Source: Planctomycetota bacterium (lineage in GTDB: Bacteria > Planctomycetota > PLA2 > JAEUHO01). Taken from it: a stretch of 64,000 nucleotides of DNA. This document shows, in pieces, positions 48,958 through 57,987 of the stretch. Within the stretch, counting starts at the first letter, position 1, and the number at the start of each line of letters is the position of its first letter. The stretch covers positions 62,001 to 126,000 of the forward strand of contig JAJDEN010000008.1 of the NCBI GenBank assembly GCA_029259775.1, read 5' to 3'. A program made the position numbers and the translations under genes. The notes under the pieces are model-generated. The model was given only the letters and a program-made list of their open reading frames with translations, searched no databases and was not told the origin of the DNA.

Positions 48958-51612
48958 ATGCAGCGACGGGCACATACGCGCCCCGGGCGGCGCCGAGGCG
49001 GGTGGAGGGTCGGGCTCCCGGCCTGCCTGCTGCTGGTCTGCCTGCTGCCCACCCCGCACGCTGCCGCGGAGGACGACAGCCACCTGCCGCCGCCGCAGAT
49101 CATCGTGCGCAAGGGCAAGCGCCGGCCGCCGGTCGTGCGACCGCCCGTCCAGCCCGCACCCCTCCCACAGGCGCCCGCTCACCGAGCACACCCCGGGGAC
49201 GACATCCCGTTCCTGCCGCCGGATCGCCCGGCGGGGGAGCCCGCCGTCCGGCCGGGCGACGTGACGTTCAAGGTCGCCCGCCCCGGTGGGCTGCTCAGGC
49301 CCTACCTCGACGGCCCGCCCGAGGCGCAGCGCATCGTGCTCGTGATGTTGGGCAGCCCGCGCGTGCACCGCCCGGCGCACGTCAAGGATGGCAAGCAGGC
49401 CGACGCGCTTACGATCAAGGCCAACACGATCGTCGCGTGGGCCGATCGGCGCGGCATCCCCGAGCTCGACGCGTTCGCCGGCTTGGGCGGACAGACGATC
49501 GACGGGCAGAAGCTCGAACCGAGTGCCTCGGTGATCCCCGACTTCCTCGAAGGCATCTACGCCGAGGGCGCCGTCGAGCTGCGCTTCGGCGAGCTGCTCT
49601 TTCGCGCCGAGAGCCTGTACGTCGAACCCAAGACCTACAAGGCGCTCCTCATCGAGCCGCGCTTCGATGGGCGCTCGATCGGCGTCGGCAAGAGCGTCGA
49701 ACCGCTGCCCCTGCACGTACGCGCGCGGCGCGCCCGTCTCGTGGCCAAGGGGCTCACGATCTTCGACGACGCCGAGGTCTCCGCGAGCCGCGCCGACGAT
49801 CGCATCGCGCTGCAGGTCAAGACCCTGAGCGTCGAGGAACTCAACGACGACGTCGATGACGACGGCAAGCCCAGGCCGGAGGTACTTGGCTATCAAGCAG
49901 ACTCCACGCAGTGGTACAGCGCGCGATCCCTCACGATGCGAGGGGAGCGTGTGCCCTTCTTCTGGCTGCCGCGCGCCGACTTCGGCGTATCCCGTGACGC
50001 CCAGGCCCTGACGTCCCCCGTCAAGCGCATCCGCACGGGGAACAAGTCGGAGGTCGGACGCTTCGGCTTCCTCCGCCTCGGCACGGAGGTGGGCCCACCG
50101 CGCGATCCGCTGTTTGACGCCTTCGTGGAGGTCGGCGGCTACACGAAGCGCGGCTGGGCCGGTGGGCTGGACGTGGTCTGGAACCATCAGGATCCGACGG
50201 ACCCCGTCCGGGGCTTCGGTGCGATCCGGACCTGGGGCGTCCTCGACAACCGCTCGAGCGACCTCGATGGCTACGTGCCGCCGGAGGACTTCCGCGGACG
50301 CGTGACGGCTGAGAGTCGTGTCTGGTTGCGCGACGACCTCATCTTCGATGTGGAGTTCAACGACTTCTCCGATCGCGGCTTCAACAACGAGTTCTTCGAG
50401 CGGGACGATCTCGCCCACAAGGACCGTGAGTCCTACGCGCGGCTCCGCTGGGCGCCGACGCGACCGGGCAATGTGATCGGCACGCTCGATCTCAAGTGGC
50501 AGCAGCGGCCCTTCTTCACGGAGACGGCCGAGTTGCCGCAGGTGGGGCTCTGGGTGCTGCCCGCACCGCTGCTTACGCCGGGCCGCCGCGGCGGGCTGTC
50601 CGCCGACATCACGTCGGTCGTGAAGGCGGGCTACCTCGGCCGGCGCTTCGACATCGACTCACCCTTCGTGGACTACGAGGCGTGGCGCCTGCACACCGAC
50701 ACGCGGCTCAACGCCGCGGTCGACGCGGGCGACGTACGGTTGTCGGCCTACATCGGTGCGGCCGGGACGCGCTACGAGGACCGCAGCGACGGCTTCGAGG
50801 ATCTCACCCGGACGGCGTTGCTGGCGGGTGTGCGTGCGAACCTGCAGATGCACAAGACCACCGGCGAGGTGGGAGGCTGGTTCCAGCTCGACGGGCTACG
50901 CCACGTCATCGACGTGGACGTCGAGCTCGCAGGGCGCTTCTGGGACTCGCACCAGCGCCGCGACGTCGCGTTCTTCGATCGCCTCGACGCCGAGCGCGAG
51001 CGCAGCGCGGGCGTGCTGCGGCTTCGCAACCGCTGGGAGACCCGCCGCCGCACCGCGGACGGGCAGGTGACCGGCCGGCGGACCGTGGCGGACGTCGAGC
51101 TGGCGTGGTTGAACTACCTCGATCGCCGCGGCCCCTACGGGCGCGAGTCCCCGGGCGCCTTCGAGATGACCCTCTACGGCGAGCCGCGCGAGGGGCTCGA
51201 GGTTGCGAGTGAGCTGACCACCGACTTCGACGACGGCATCCAGACAGCGTCGGCCGGCGCCGGCCTGCGCACGAGCTTCCGCGGCAAGCCGCTGCGGATC
51301 TTCGGCGGCATGCGGTACGTGCGGCGTCGCAGCACCTCGTTCACCGCCGACCTGTCCTGGCGTTTCAGTGAGAAGTACGGCTTGCGCTTCCTGGAGATCG
51401 TCGATCTGGACGAGGGCGAGAACCTGACCCGCCTGCTGCTTCGCCGCCACAGCGAGGACCACATCATCCAGTTCGGCCTCAGCCTCCGGAACAGCGACGA
51501 CCTGAACGTCGAGCTCTCGATCGAGCCGGCCATCGGCGGCGTGACCACCCGAGGGCCTCGGGCCTTCAAGGACGAGCCGAATCTCGACCAATGGGGTACC
51601 TTCTCCCGATGA
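48958..51612 (+). CDS. LptD/OstA-like outer-membrane LPS assembly protein
   Basis: 884 residues with ATG 48958, GGAGG just upstream and a long basic signal peptide ('PACLLLVCLLPTPHAAA'). A Pro-rich stretch and an OstA-like periplasmic domain come first ('IYAEGAVELRFGELLFRAES', then 'LYVEP', and 'ARRARLVAKGLTIFDDAEVS'). The C-terminal about 500 residues alternate polar and aromatic residues as in a beta-barrel, e.g. 'VEFNDFSDRGFNNEFFERDD'. LptD inserts LPS into the outer leaflet. The sequence is divergent, so the assignment rests on architecture. Its TGA overlaps the coaD start. Confidence 0.7.
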   Translation: MQRRAHTRPGRRRGGWRVGLPACLLLVCLLPTPHAAAEDDSHLPPPQIIVRKGKRRPPVVRPPVQPAPLPQAPAHRAHPGDDIPFLPPDRPAGEPAVRPGDVTFKVARPGGLLRPYLDGPPEAQRIVLVMLGSPRVHRPAHVKDGKQADALTIKANTIVAWADRRGIPELDAFAGLGGQTIDGQKLEPSASVIPDFLEGIYAEGAVELRFGELLFRAESLYVEPKTYKALLIEPRFDGRSIGVGKSVEPLPLHVRARRARLVAKGLTIFDDAEVSASRADDRIALQVKTLSVEELNDDVDDDGKPRPEVLGYQADSTQWYSARSLTMRGERVPFFWLPRADFGVSRDAQALTSPVKRIRTGNKSEVGRFGFLRLGTEVGPPRDPLFDAFVEVGGYTKRGWAGGLDVVWNHQDPTDPVRGFGAIRTWGVLDNRSSDLDGYVPPEDFRGRVTAESRVWLRDDLIFDVEFNDFSDRGFNNEFFERDDLAHKDRESYARLRWAPTRPGNVIGTLDLKWQQRPFFTETAELPQVGLWVLPAPLLTPGRRGGLSADITSVVKAGYLGRRFDIDSPFVDYEAWRLHTDTRLNAAVDAGDVRLSAYIGAAGTRYEDRSDGFEDLTRTALLAGVRANLQMHKTTGEVGGWFQLDGLRHVIDVDVELAGRFWDSHQRRDVAFFDRLDAERERSAGVLRLRNRWETRRRTADGQVTGRRTVADVELAWLNYLDRRGPYGRESPGAFEMTLYGEPREGLEVASELTTDFDDGIQTASAGAGLRTSFRGKPLRIFGGMRYVRRRSTSFTADLSWRFSEKYGLRFLEIVDLDEGENLTRLLLRRHSEDHIIQFGLSLRNSDDLNVELSIEPAIGGVTTRGPRAFKDEPNLDQWGTFSR

Positions 51613-52094
51613 GTTCCACGGTCGCCCTCTTTGCCGGCACCTTCGACCCCGTGACCAACGGGCATGTGGATATCGTGCGCCGCTCGCGGCTGCTCTTCGA
51701 CCGTGTTGTCGTCTCCGTCTCCCGCAAGGGCCGCGACACCCTCTTCCGGATCGACGAGCGCGTGGCCCTCTTCGAGGTCGCGGTCGCGGGGATCGAAGAC
51801 GTCACCGTCGAGGCGTTTGACGGCCTGGTCGTCGAGCAGGCGCGCCGCCACGGCGCGACGGCGATGGTGCGTGGCATCCGCAGCTACCAGGACTGGGACT
51901 ACGAGATGCAGATGGCCTTCGCCAACCGCGGCCTCAACGCGGACGTGGACACGGTCTTCCTGCCCCCGTCGGCGGGCATGACGAACGTCTCATCCTCGCT
52001 CGTCCGCGAGGTCTCGGCGCTCGGAGGGGACGTCAGCGGGTGGGTGCCCGAGGGCGTGGTGGTGGCCCTGGCGGCCCGGCGGGCCCAGAACTGA
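51609..52094 (+). CDS. coaD: Phosphopantetheine adenylyltransferase
   Basis: 161 residues, ATG overlapping the upstream stop (ATGA). Nucleotidyltransferase motifs are intact: 'AGTFDPVTNGHVDIV' (TXGH) and 'NVSSSLVREVSALGGDV'; also 'VRGIRSYQDWDYEMQMAFAN'. It transfers AMP to 4'-phosphopantetheine, the penultimate step of coenzyme A synthesis. Normal length. Confidence 0.97.
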   Translation: MSSTVALFAGTFDPVTNGHVDIVRRSRLLFDRVVVSVSRKGRDTLFRIDERVALFEVAVAGIEDVTVEAFDGLVVEQARRHGATAMVRGIRSYQDWDYEMQMAFANRGLNADVDTVFLPPSAGMTNVSSSLVREVSALGGDVSGWVPEGVVVALAARRAQN

Positions 52095-52195
52095 TCCCGA
52101 GGAGCGGCCTCCACCCCGCTGAGGCATCCACGGGAGGCCCTCGACCGGGTACCCTGGGCTGGTCGACGCGGACCCCTCCCTACAGGAGCTTCTCG

Positions 52196-54280
52196 ATGTC
52201 CCGATCCCTCCGACTGGCCGTCCTGCTTGCTGCCACCTTCGGCATCCTCCTTTCCTCCGGCGGCCCCAGCCTGGCGGACGACGCCGCAGGCGGCCCCAAG
52301 GTCTTTGCCTACGGCGAAACAGGCCACGTGGTGCTCGATCCGGCCAAGGCGAGCGTCTCGCGCCAGAATGACGAGCGCCTGATCCTCGCCGTCCAGGAGT
52401 GCCTGACCGTCCTCGATCCGAAGACGGGCAAGGCCGCCCCCGGTGCGGCCACGAGCTGGACGGCGAGCAGCGACAAGAAGACGTGGACCTTCAAGCTCCG
52501 CAAGGGCGCGAAGTGGTCCGACGGCAGTCCCGTCACGTCCGCCGACTTCCTGCGCGGCTGGAAGCGGGTCATCGATCCCTTCACGAGCGGGTCGAGGTGG
52601 GCTTGGCTCTACCGTTCCATCAGGGGCTGCGCCACGGTCACGGACAACCTCGCGCGCGCGAACGGCTTCCGCCTGGTCCGCAAGGGCCTGCGCAACTTGA
52701 AGAGCTCCAACCCGAACGGCATCCCCGGCGAGGAGATCAACAGCCTCCTCGACGACACGGGCGTGCGCCCCTTCCTGACGTCGATCACGAAGCGCTCGGT
52801 CAAGCGCATGCTGAAGTGGCCCGGGGACAAGGCGTTCCCGCCCGAGATGACCGACAAGGTGATCACCGAGCTCAAGAAGGCCAAGAACATCCACAAGGCC
52901 CTCTGGGTTGCTGAGTTCGACAAGTTCGGCACGTCCGGCTCGGGAGCCCACGCGCCCGACGCGCTCACGCTCGTCGTCAAGACGGAGGGGGATGTGCCGT
53001 TCTTGGCTGAACTGCTGGCGCGCTCCGCGTTCTCGCCGTTGCACAAGAGCGTCGAGTCCAAGCGCGATCAGGCCTTCCAGGCCGGCGACTTCGTCAACAA
53101 CGGCCCCTACAGGCTGAAGGGCCGCGGCGCGAAGGCGCCCGAAGACCAGCCCGACAAGCGGGTCACGTCCGTTGTCGAGCTCGTGAAGAACAAGCACTAC
53201 AACGGCCCCAACCAGGCCGGCTTCGACAAGATCGTCTGCTACACGGACCTCACGCTTCAGGTGGCTGCGGCCAACGAGCTGAGCAGGATGGAAGACGTGC
53301 GGCAGTACATGGACGGCAAGCTGCAGCTGGTCTACTGCACGTGGCCTGAGTACCCGCGCAAGGACAAGCCCCGCAAGAAGCGGAAGAAGGCCAAGAAGCC
53401 GAAGAAGCTGATCGACCTCCGTGGCGACATCGAGAAGCTCAAGGGCTACCAAGTGCGCAAGGCACCGCGCGTGATCTTCATGCGCTTCCGCTGCGACAAG
53501 GCGCCCTTCGACAACAAGGAGGCCCGCAAGGCCTACGCCATGGCGATGAATCGCGATCGCATGGCCGCGATGTACTGGCCGAAGGCCCGGCCCGCGTACC
53601 GCCTCGTGCCGCCTGGCATCGAGGGCCGCCAAGAGGGCATCTCGTGCGCGAAGCCGGACGCCAACGCCGCCAAGGCCGCCTTCAAGACGGCCGGCTTGGC
53701 GAGTGATACGTGGGTCGAGCTCAGCTTCGGTGAGTCGCCGGGCCAGGGCGACATCGCGGGCTACCTCATCAACGGCTGGAAGAAGGTCCTGGGCAGCGAG
53801 CCGGGCACGCGCTACGAGACGGACGGTGACGTACGCAACGTGCTGCGCGCCGGGGCCTACCAGGTGATGATCAGCGACTACCGCGGCTTCGCGAACGACC
53901 CGTACGGGTTCCTCGCGCCGCTGCACTCCGCCGACGCCGACAACGGCCTGGGCTGGCGGGACGCCAAGTTCGACGCGCTGCTCGACGCCGCTCGCGATCC
54001 GGACCTCGCCTTGAACGACGCCGAGGGCTGGCTCGCGAAGGTCGGCGACGCCATGAAGGGCCCGCTCGCGGGCGCCAAGGCCGGCCTGGCGGGACGCCAG
54101 AAGCTGCGGCAGGCCGCGATGGCCGCCGCGGAGCGTCGTCTGCTCGAGGAGTTCGTCGTCGTGCCGCTGCTCTTCCTGAACGAGGCCGTGCTCATGGGCG
54201 ACGGCGTCAAGGGCATGGGCAGCCCCGAGGCGCTCAAGAACCCCGGCTTCGTCGGCTCGTTGGTTCACGCGAAGCGCTGA
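52196..54280 (+). CDS. Oligopeptide ABC transporter binding protein (SBP family 5), stand-alone
   Basis: 694 residues, ATG 52196 with AGGAG at 52184-52188 and a Sec signal peptide ('RLAVLLAATFGILLSSGGPS'). SBP_bac_5 features: 'VFAYGETGHVVLDPAKASVS', 'WTFKLRKGAKWSDGSPVTSA' and 'RVIFMRFRCDKAPFDNKEAR'. A very basic lysine-rich insert ('RKDKPRKKRKKAKKPKKL') is unusual. No permease follows; it may feed the transporter encoded from 54770. The stop codon lies inside an 11-bp terminator-like stem. Confidence 0.87.
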   Translation: MSRSLRLAVLLAATFGILLSSGGPSLADDAAGGPKVFAYGETGHVVLDPAKASVSRQNDERLILAVQECLTVLDPKTGKAAPGAATSWTASSDKKTWTFKLRKGAKWSDGSPVTSADFLRGWKRVIDPFTSGSRWAWLYRSIRGCATVTDNLARANGFRLVRKGLRNLKSSNPNGIPGEEINSLLDDTGVRPFLTSITKRSVKRMLKWPGDKAFPPEMTDKVITELKKAKNIHKALWVAEFDKFGTSGSGAHAPDALTLVVKTEGDVPFLAELLARSAFSPLHKSVESKRDQAFQAGDFVNNGPYRLKGRGAKAPEDQPDKRVTSVVELVKNKHYNGPNQAGFDKIVCYTDLTLQVAAANELSRMEDVRQYMDGKLQLVYCTWPEYPRKDKPRKKRKKAKKPKKLIDLRGDIEKLKGYQVRKAPRVIFMRFRCDKAPFDNKEARKAYAMAMNRDRMAAMYWPKARPAYRLVPPGIEGRQEGISCAKPDANAAKAAFKTAGLASDTWVELSFGESPGQGDIAGYLINGWKKVLGSEPGTRYETDGDVRNVLRAGAYQVMISDYRGFANDPYGFLAPLHSADADNGLGWRDAKFDALLDAARDPDLALNDAEGWLAKVGDAMKGPLAGAKAGLAGRQKLRQAAMAAAERRLLEEFVVVPLLFLNEAVLMGDGVKGMGSPEALKNPGFVGSLVHAKR

Positions 54281-54299
54281 GACCGGCAGGTCTCAGCGC
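54274..54299 (+). terminator. Terminator-like hairpin containing the stop codon
   Basis: Perfect 11-bp stem GCGCTGAGACC / GGTCTCAGCGC with loop GGCA; the TGA at 54278-54280 is in the left arm. No T tract. Confidence 0.55.
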
Positions 54300-54301
54300 G
54301 G

Positions 54302-54400
54302 GTAGGGGCGTGCCACGCGACGTTCCGTCGCGCGGGGCCCACCGGGCGTAGGCAGGCCCATGCGCGCTCGCCAGCTCGCGTGCTAGCTCGGTCGCTCCCT
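54302..54400 (+). repeat. 99-nt interspersed repeat, copy 2
   Basis: Gapless partner of 4816-4914 with 13 differences by hand alignment. Confidence 0.85.
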
Positions 54401-54429
54401 GCTGAGCTGCGTTCGCATTTCCAGGTGCT

Positions 54430-54454
54430 GTAGGGGCGGATCATGTGGCCGCCC
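54430..54454 (+). repeat. REP-like hairpin
   Basis: GTAG, arm GGGCGG, longer loop with ATCATGTGG, arm CCGCCC. Confidence 0.8.
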
Positions 54455-54488
54455 GCGATGACCGACGGTCCTCGCCGGTCAGGTTGCC

Positions 54489-54674
54489 GTAGGGGCGACC
54501 CTTGTGGTCGCCCGGGACGCCGATTGCAACCGGTGCCCTTACGTGTAGGGGCGACCCTTGTGGTCGCCCGCGAGTCCCGAGGCCCCGTTCCAATGGCCGG
54601 TCGTGCGAGGTCGTGCTCGTGTCCCTGGTGCGGATGAGGGTGCGCTAGGGGGCGTGAGAGTTGGCGTGGGGGTG
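54489..54674 (+). repeat. Composite repeat with two REP-like hairpins, copy 1
   Basis: Starts with the hairpin at 54489-54513 (stem GGGCGACC / GGTCGCCC), continues through ACCGGTGCCCTTACGTGTAG, the second hairpin at 54545-54569, and ends in GCGCTAGGGGGCGTG and GGGGGTG. Matches 62301-62477. Confidence 0.8.
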
Positions 54675-54735
54675 GGAGTGCCCTGAGGACGGCCCGACTC
54701 CGGATCTGGGTGCATCCCCTTCGCCCTTGGACGTG

Positions 54736-54750
54736 CTAGGATCCCCGTCC
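54736..54750 (+). promoter_or_regulatory. TAGGATCCCCGTCCC motif before the second ABC operon
   Basis: Differs by one base from 41913-41927. TAGGAT is preceded by TGC, giving an extended -10-like TGCTAGGAT; it ends 28 nt before the start. Confidence 0.4.
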
Positions 54751-54769
54751 CGCGGCTCGGGAGGGCTGG

Positions 54770-56797
54770 ATGTACCGCAATCTTCTGGGCATTGGAGCGG
54801 TCTTCGCGATCGCGCTCATCCTCGTCGGGATCACGTTCTCGGCGAGCCAGGAGGAGCCGGCGGACTTCCGTTTCATCAACGGTAGTGAGCCGAAGAGCCT
54901 CGATCCGCACGTGGTCACCGGGCAACTCGAGGGCCGGATCGTCGACTCGCTGTTTGAGGGGCTGACCTTCCGCGATCCCAAGACCCTCAAGCCCGTACCG
55001 GGCTGCGCGGAATCTTGGGACATCTCGGCCGACGGCAAGACCTACACGTTCCACATCCGCGAGGAGGCTCGCTGGACCGACGGCGTACCGATCACGGCGC
55101 ATACCTTCGCGTGGTCGTGGCAGCGGCTGCAAGAGCCGTCCAAGGGCCACGAGTACGCCTACATCCTGCATGTCATCAAGGGAGCCGAGGCGTACAACCT
55201 CTACGAGGGCCACGTCGAGCGCCTCGTCGGCCCGCTGGAGAAGGGCGACACGATCGTCCAAGCGCTGGCCAAGCTGCGGCGCGAGAACCCTGGGGGCGTC
55301 GACCGTGCGACCTGGTCCGGCTTCATGCGCGACCAGAAGATCAACGACGTCGTGAAGGGAACCCGCGACCCCGTGATCCAGAGGGCCCTGCTCGGCGCCG
55401 ATGGGCGCCTGGATGCCGGCTTCCTCGAGCAACTCGGCTCCTCGCTGGAGCGCGAGGCCGAGCGCCGCCGTGCCCTCCACACGCAGGCGCAGGAACACTT
55501 CGGTGTGGACGAGGGCGTCTACGCCAAGGACGACCGCACCCTGGTCGTCGAGCTGAACGCAGCCACGCCCTACTTCCTCGAGCTCACGAGCTTCTACTCG
55601 GCGCATCCCGTGCCCCGGCACCTCATCGAGAGGCTGGCGGCCGAGAGGAAGGCGAGCGGCGAGAACGAGGGCAAGGAAGACTGGTTCCTGCCCGACAACA
55701 TCGTCACGAACGGCCCCTTCCGACTCTCGGCGTGGCGTGTCAACGAGAAGATCAGACTGGAGCGCAGCGAGACGTACTGGAACAAGGAGTCCATCCGCCT
55801 GCGGATCATCGACGCGTTCCCGTACGACAACACCAACACCGCGCTGAATGTCTACCTGACGGGAGGCGCCGACTGGACGCCGACCTACCCGACATCGATC
55901 GTGGGGGCCCTGAAGAAGAGGCCCGACTTTCGCAAGAACCCGGGCATGGTCGTCTACTACTACCGGTTCAACTGCACCAAGCCGCCCTTCAACGATGCGC
56001 GCGTTCGTCGGGCCGTCGCGATGGCCATCGACCGGCAGCTGATCATCGACAACATCACCAAGCTCGGGCAGCCGCCGGCCTACCGGCTCACACCGCCCGG
56101 CCTCGGTGACTACGAGCCGCCGCCTGCCGCGTGGGGCTACGACCCCGAAGGGGCCCGCAAGCTGCTGGCCGATGCGGGCTTCCCGGGCGGCAAGGGCATC
56201 GGGTCGCTCACCCTGCTCTACAACACGAACGAGTCGCACAAGGCGATCGCCGAGGAAGTGGCCTCGCAGCTCAAGAAGCAGTTGGGCTTCCAGGTCAAGG
56301 CACTCAACCAGGAGTGGCAGATCTACCAGGCCAGCACCCTGGCGCTCGAGTACGACATCGCGCGCGCCGGATGGATCGGCGACTACCTGGACCCCAACAC
56401 GTTCCTCGACATGTGGATCACGAACGGCGGCAACAACCAGACGGGGTGGTCCCACGCCCTCTACGACCGGCTGATCGCCTACGCCGCGGACGTGGACACC
56501 TTCCTGCCCGACGCCGAGAAGGTCGTTCCGGAGTTGAAGGAGCACGACAAGGCCCGCGCTCTCGTGGCGGCTGTGTCGAGCGCAGATGGCGCCGCCGCCC
56601 GCGTGGATGCCGCGGCTCGGCTGCGTCTGCACATCCTGCGTGAGGCCGAGGCGATCTTCTGTGATGAGCTGCCTGTCGTGCCGTTGTACTTCTACGTCGT
56701 GAGCAGCATGGTGCAGCCCTACGTGAAGGGCTTCTACCAACATCCCCAGGACATCCACCCCCTTCGTGGGCTCTGGATCGACAAGGAGGCTCGCTAG
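54770..56797 (+). CDS. Oligopeptide ABC transporter binding protein (SBP family 5, OppA-like)
   Basis: 675 residues with a hydrophobic N-terminus ('LLGIGAVFAIALILVGITFS') and no cysteine, so signal peptide or anchor. Strong SBP_bac_5 features: 'FRFINGSEPKSLDPHVVTGQ', 'YTFHIREEARWTDGVPITAH', 'VYYYRFNCTKPPFNDARVRR' and 'RAGWIGDYLDPNTFLDMW'. The last resembles OppA proteins binding di- to oligopeptides. First gene of a complete Opp-type operon. Confidence 0.92.
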   Translation: MYRNLLGIGAVFAIALILVGITFSASQEEPADFRFINGSEPKSLDPHVVTGQLEGRIVDSLFEGLTFRDPKTLKPVPGCAESWDISADGKTYTFHIREEARWTDGVPITAHTFAWSWQRLQEPSKGHEYAYILHVIKGAEAYNLYEGHVERLVGPLEKGDTIVQALAKLRRENPGGVDRATWSGFMRDQKINDVVKGTRDPVIQRALLGADGRLDAGFLEQLGSSLEREAERRRALHTQAQEHFGVDEGVYAKDDRTLVVELNAATPYFLELTSFYSAHPVPRHLIERLAAERKASGENEGKEDWFLPDNIVTNGPFRLSAWRVNEKIRLERSETYWNKESIRLRIIDAFPYDNTNTALNVYLTGGADWTPTYPTSIVGALKKRPDFRKNPGMVVYYYRFNCTKPPFNDARVRRAVAMAIDRQLIIDNITKLGQPPAYRLTPPGLGDYEPPPAAWGYDPEGARKLLADAGFPGGKGIGSLTLLYNTNESHKAIAEEVASQLKKQLGFQVKALNQEWQIYQASTLALEYDIARAGWIGDYLDPNTFLDMWITNGGNNQTGWSHALYDRLIAYAADVDTFLPDAEKVVPELKEHDKARALVAAVSSADGAAARVDAAARLRLHILREAEAIFCDELPVVPLYFYVVSSMVQPYVKGFYQHPQDIHPLRGLWIDKEAR

Positions 56798-56799
56798 TC

Positions 56800-57987
56800 G
56801 TGCGTGGCGCCGTCATTGTCGTCGGGAGCATCGGGGCGGTGTTCTTCCTCGCCATGGGCCTCACGGTGGGGTTGTGGGAAGCCCTCGTTCTGCTGATCGG
56901 TGTGGCCTTCATCTCTTCGATGCTGTGGTATCCACCCCACGTCATGCGCATCGTCGGCGCTGCGCTCCTCGCCGTCTTCCTCTTCGCGTTCCTCCAGACC
57001 ATCGCGGGCACGGTTCCAGGCGCGGTGATCGCGATCGTGCTGGCTGTCCTCGCGTGGCGTTTCCTGCCTGTGCGTGTCCATCGCCGCGTTGGGTTCATGG
57101 TCCCGTCCATGGTCATGCTGATCTTCGTGACGACGATCCTCATGTACATGGCGCCCGGCAGCCCGTTCGCGCAGGAGAAGCAGACCACGCAGCAGGCGCT
57201 CGAGGCACAGGCGAAGAAGTTCAAGGTCGAGAAGACTGCCCTCGCGTTCTTCGGTACCTACATGAAGGGCCTGCTGGCCGACGGCACGATGGGCCTCTCG
57301 GTCAAGGTCCAAGGCCGCACGGTCGAGCAGCTGCTCATGCCAGCGCTCCCTGTGAGCATGAGTCTCGGTTTGCTCGCCCTGGTGATCGCTTGCTTCCTAG
57401 GACTGGTGCTGGGCATCAGGGCGGGCCTCAAACCCAACTCCTTCGCCGACTACAGCAGCATGGGCGTAGCGATGATCGGCATCTCGCTGCCCAACTTCGT
57501 GATCGGGGCGATCTTGCTCGTGATCTTCTCCTACTCGTTCCAGCTGCTGCCCGTGGCCGGCTGGGGCACGTACGGGCACCTGATCCTGCCCGCCATCACG
57601 CTGGCGCTCCCCTACGCCGCCTACATCGCGCGGCTCGCACGCAACGGCACCATCGAGGTCATGCAGCAGGACTTCGTGCGGACCGCGCGCGCCAAGGGCC
57701 TCAGCGAGCAGACCGTGATCGTCAAGCACGCACTCAAGGGCGCCATCCTGCCGGTCGTATCCTTCCTCGGCCCGGCCACGGCCGGCATCTTCACCGGTTC
57801 CTTCGTCGTGGAGAAGCTGTTCGCCGTCCCGGGGATGGGCCAGTGGTTCGTCACGGGCGCGCTGGGGCGTGACTACTCGGTCGTACTCGGTACCGCGATC
57901 ATCTACTTCACGATCATCACGCTCTTCAACCTGTTGGTCGACTTCGCCTACGCCTGGCTCGACCCCCGCGTTCGGGAGGAGCTGTGA
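56800..57987 (+). CDS. OppB-like ABC permease with extra N-terminal helices
   Basis: 395 residues from GTG 56800, with AAGGAGG at 56783-56789. About 100 N-terminal residues add roughly four hydrophobic segments before the canonical OppB first helix ('GFMVPSMVMLIFVTTILMYM' then APGSPF). The core has 'RTARAKGLSEQTVIVKHALK', the coupling-helix motif, and ends 'YAWLDPRVREEL'. It pairs with the OppC-like protein that overlaps it (GTGA). Confidence 0.88.
   Translation: MRGAVIVVGSIGAVFFLAMGLTVGLWEALVLLIGVAFISSMLWYPPHVMRIVGAALLAVFLFAFLQTIAGTVPGAVIAIVLAVLAWRFLPVRVHRRVGFMVPSMVMLIFVTTILMYMAPGSPFAQEKQTTQQALEAQAKKFKVEKTALAFFGTYMKGLLADGTMGLSVKVQGRTVEQLLMPALPVSMSLGLLALVIACFLGLVLGIRAGLKPNSFADYSSMGVAMIGISLPNFVIGAILLVIFSYSFQLLPVAGWGTYGHLILPAITLALPYAAYIARLARNGTIEVMQQDFVRTARAKGLSEQTVIVKHALKGAILPVVSFLGPATAGIFTGSFVVEKLFAVPGMGQWFVTGALGRDYSVVLGTAIIYFTIITLFNLLVDFAYAWLDPRVREEL

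Larger units (their letters stand above)
54281..54769. repeat. Intergenic composite repeat region
   Basis: No gene seen. Holds the 99-nt repeat copy 2 (54302-54400), single hairpins at 54430-54454, 54489-54513 and 54545-54569, and a longer composite element (54489-54674) shared with 62301-62477. Confidence 0.85.
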
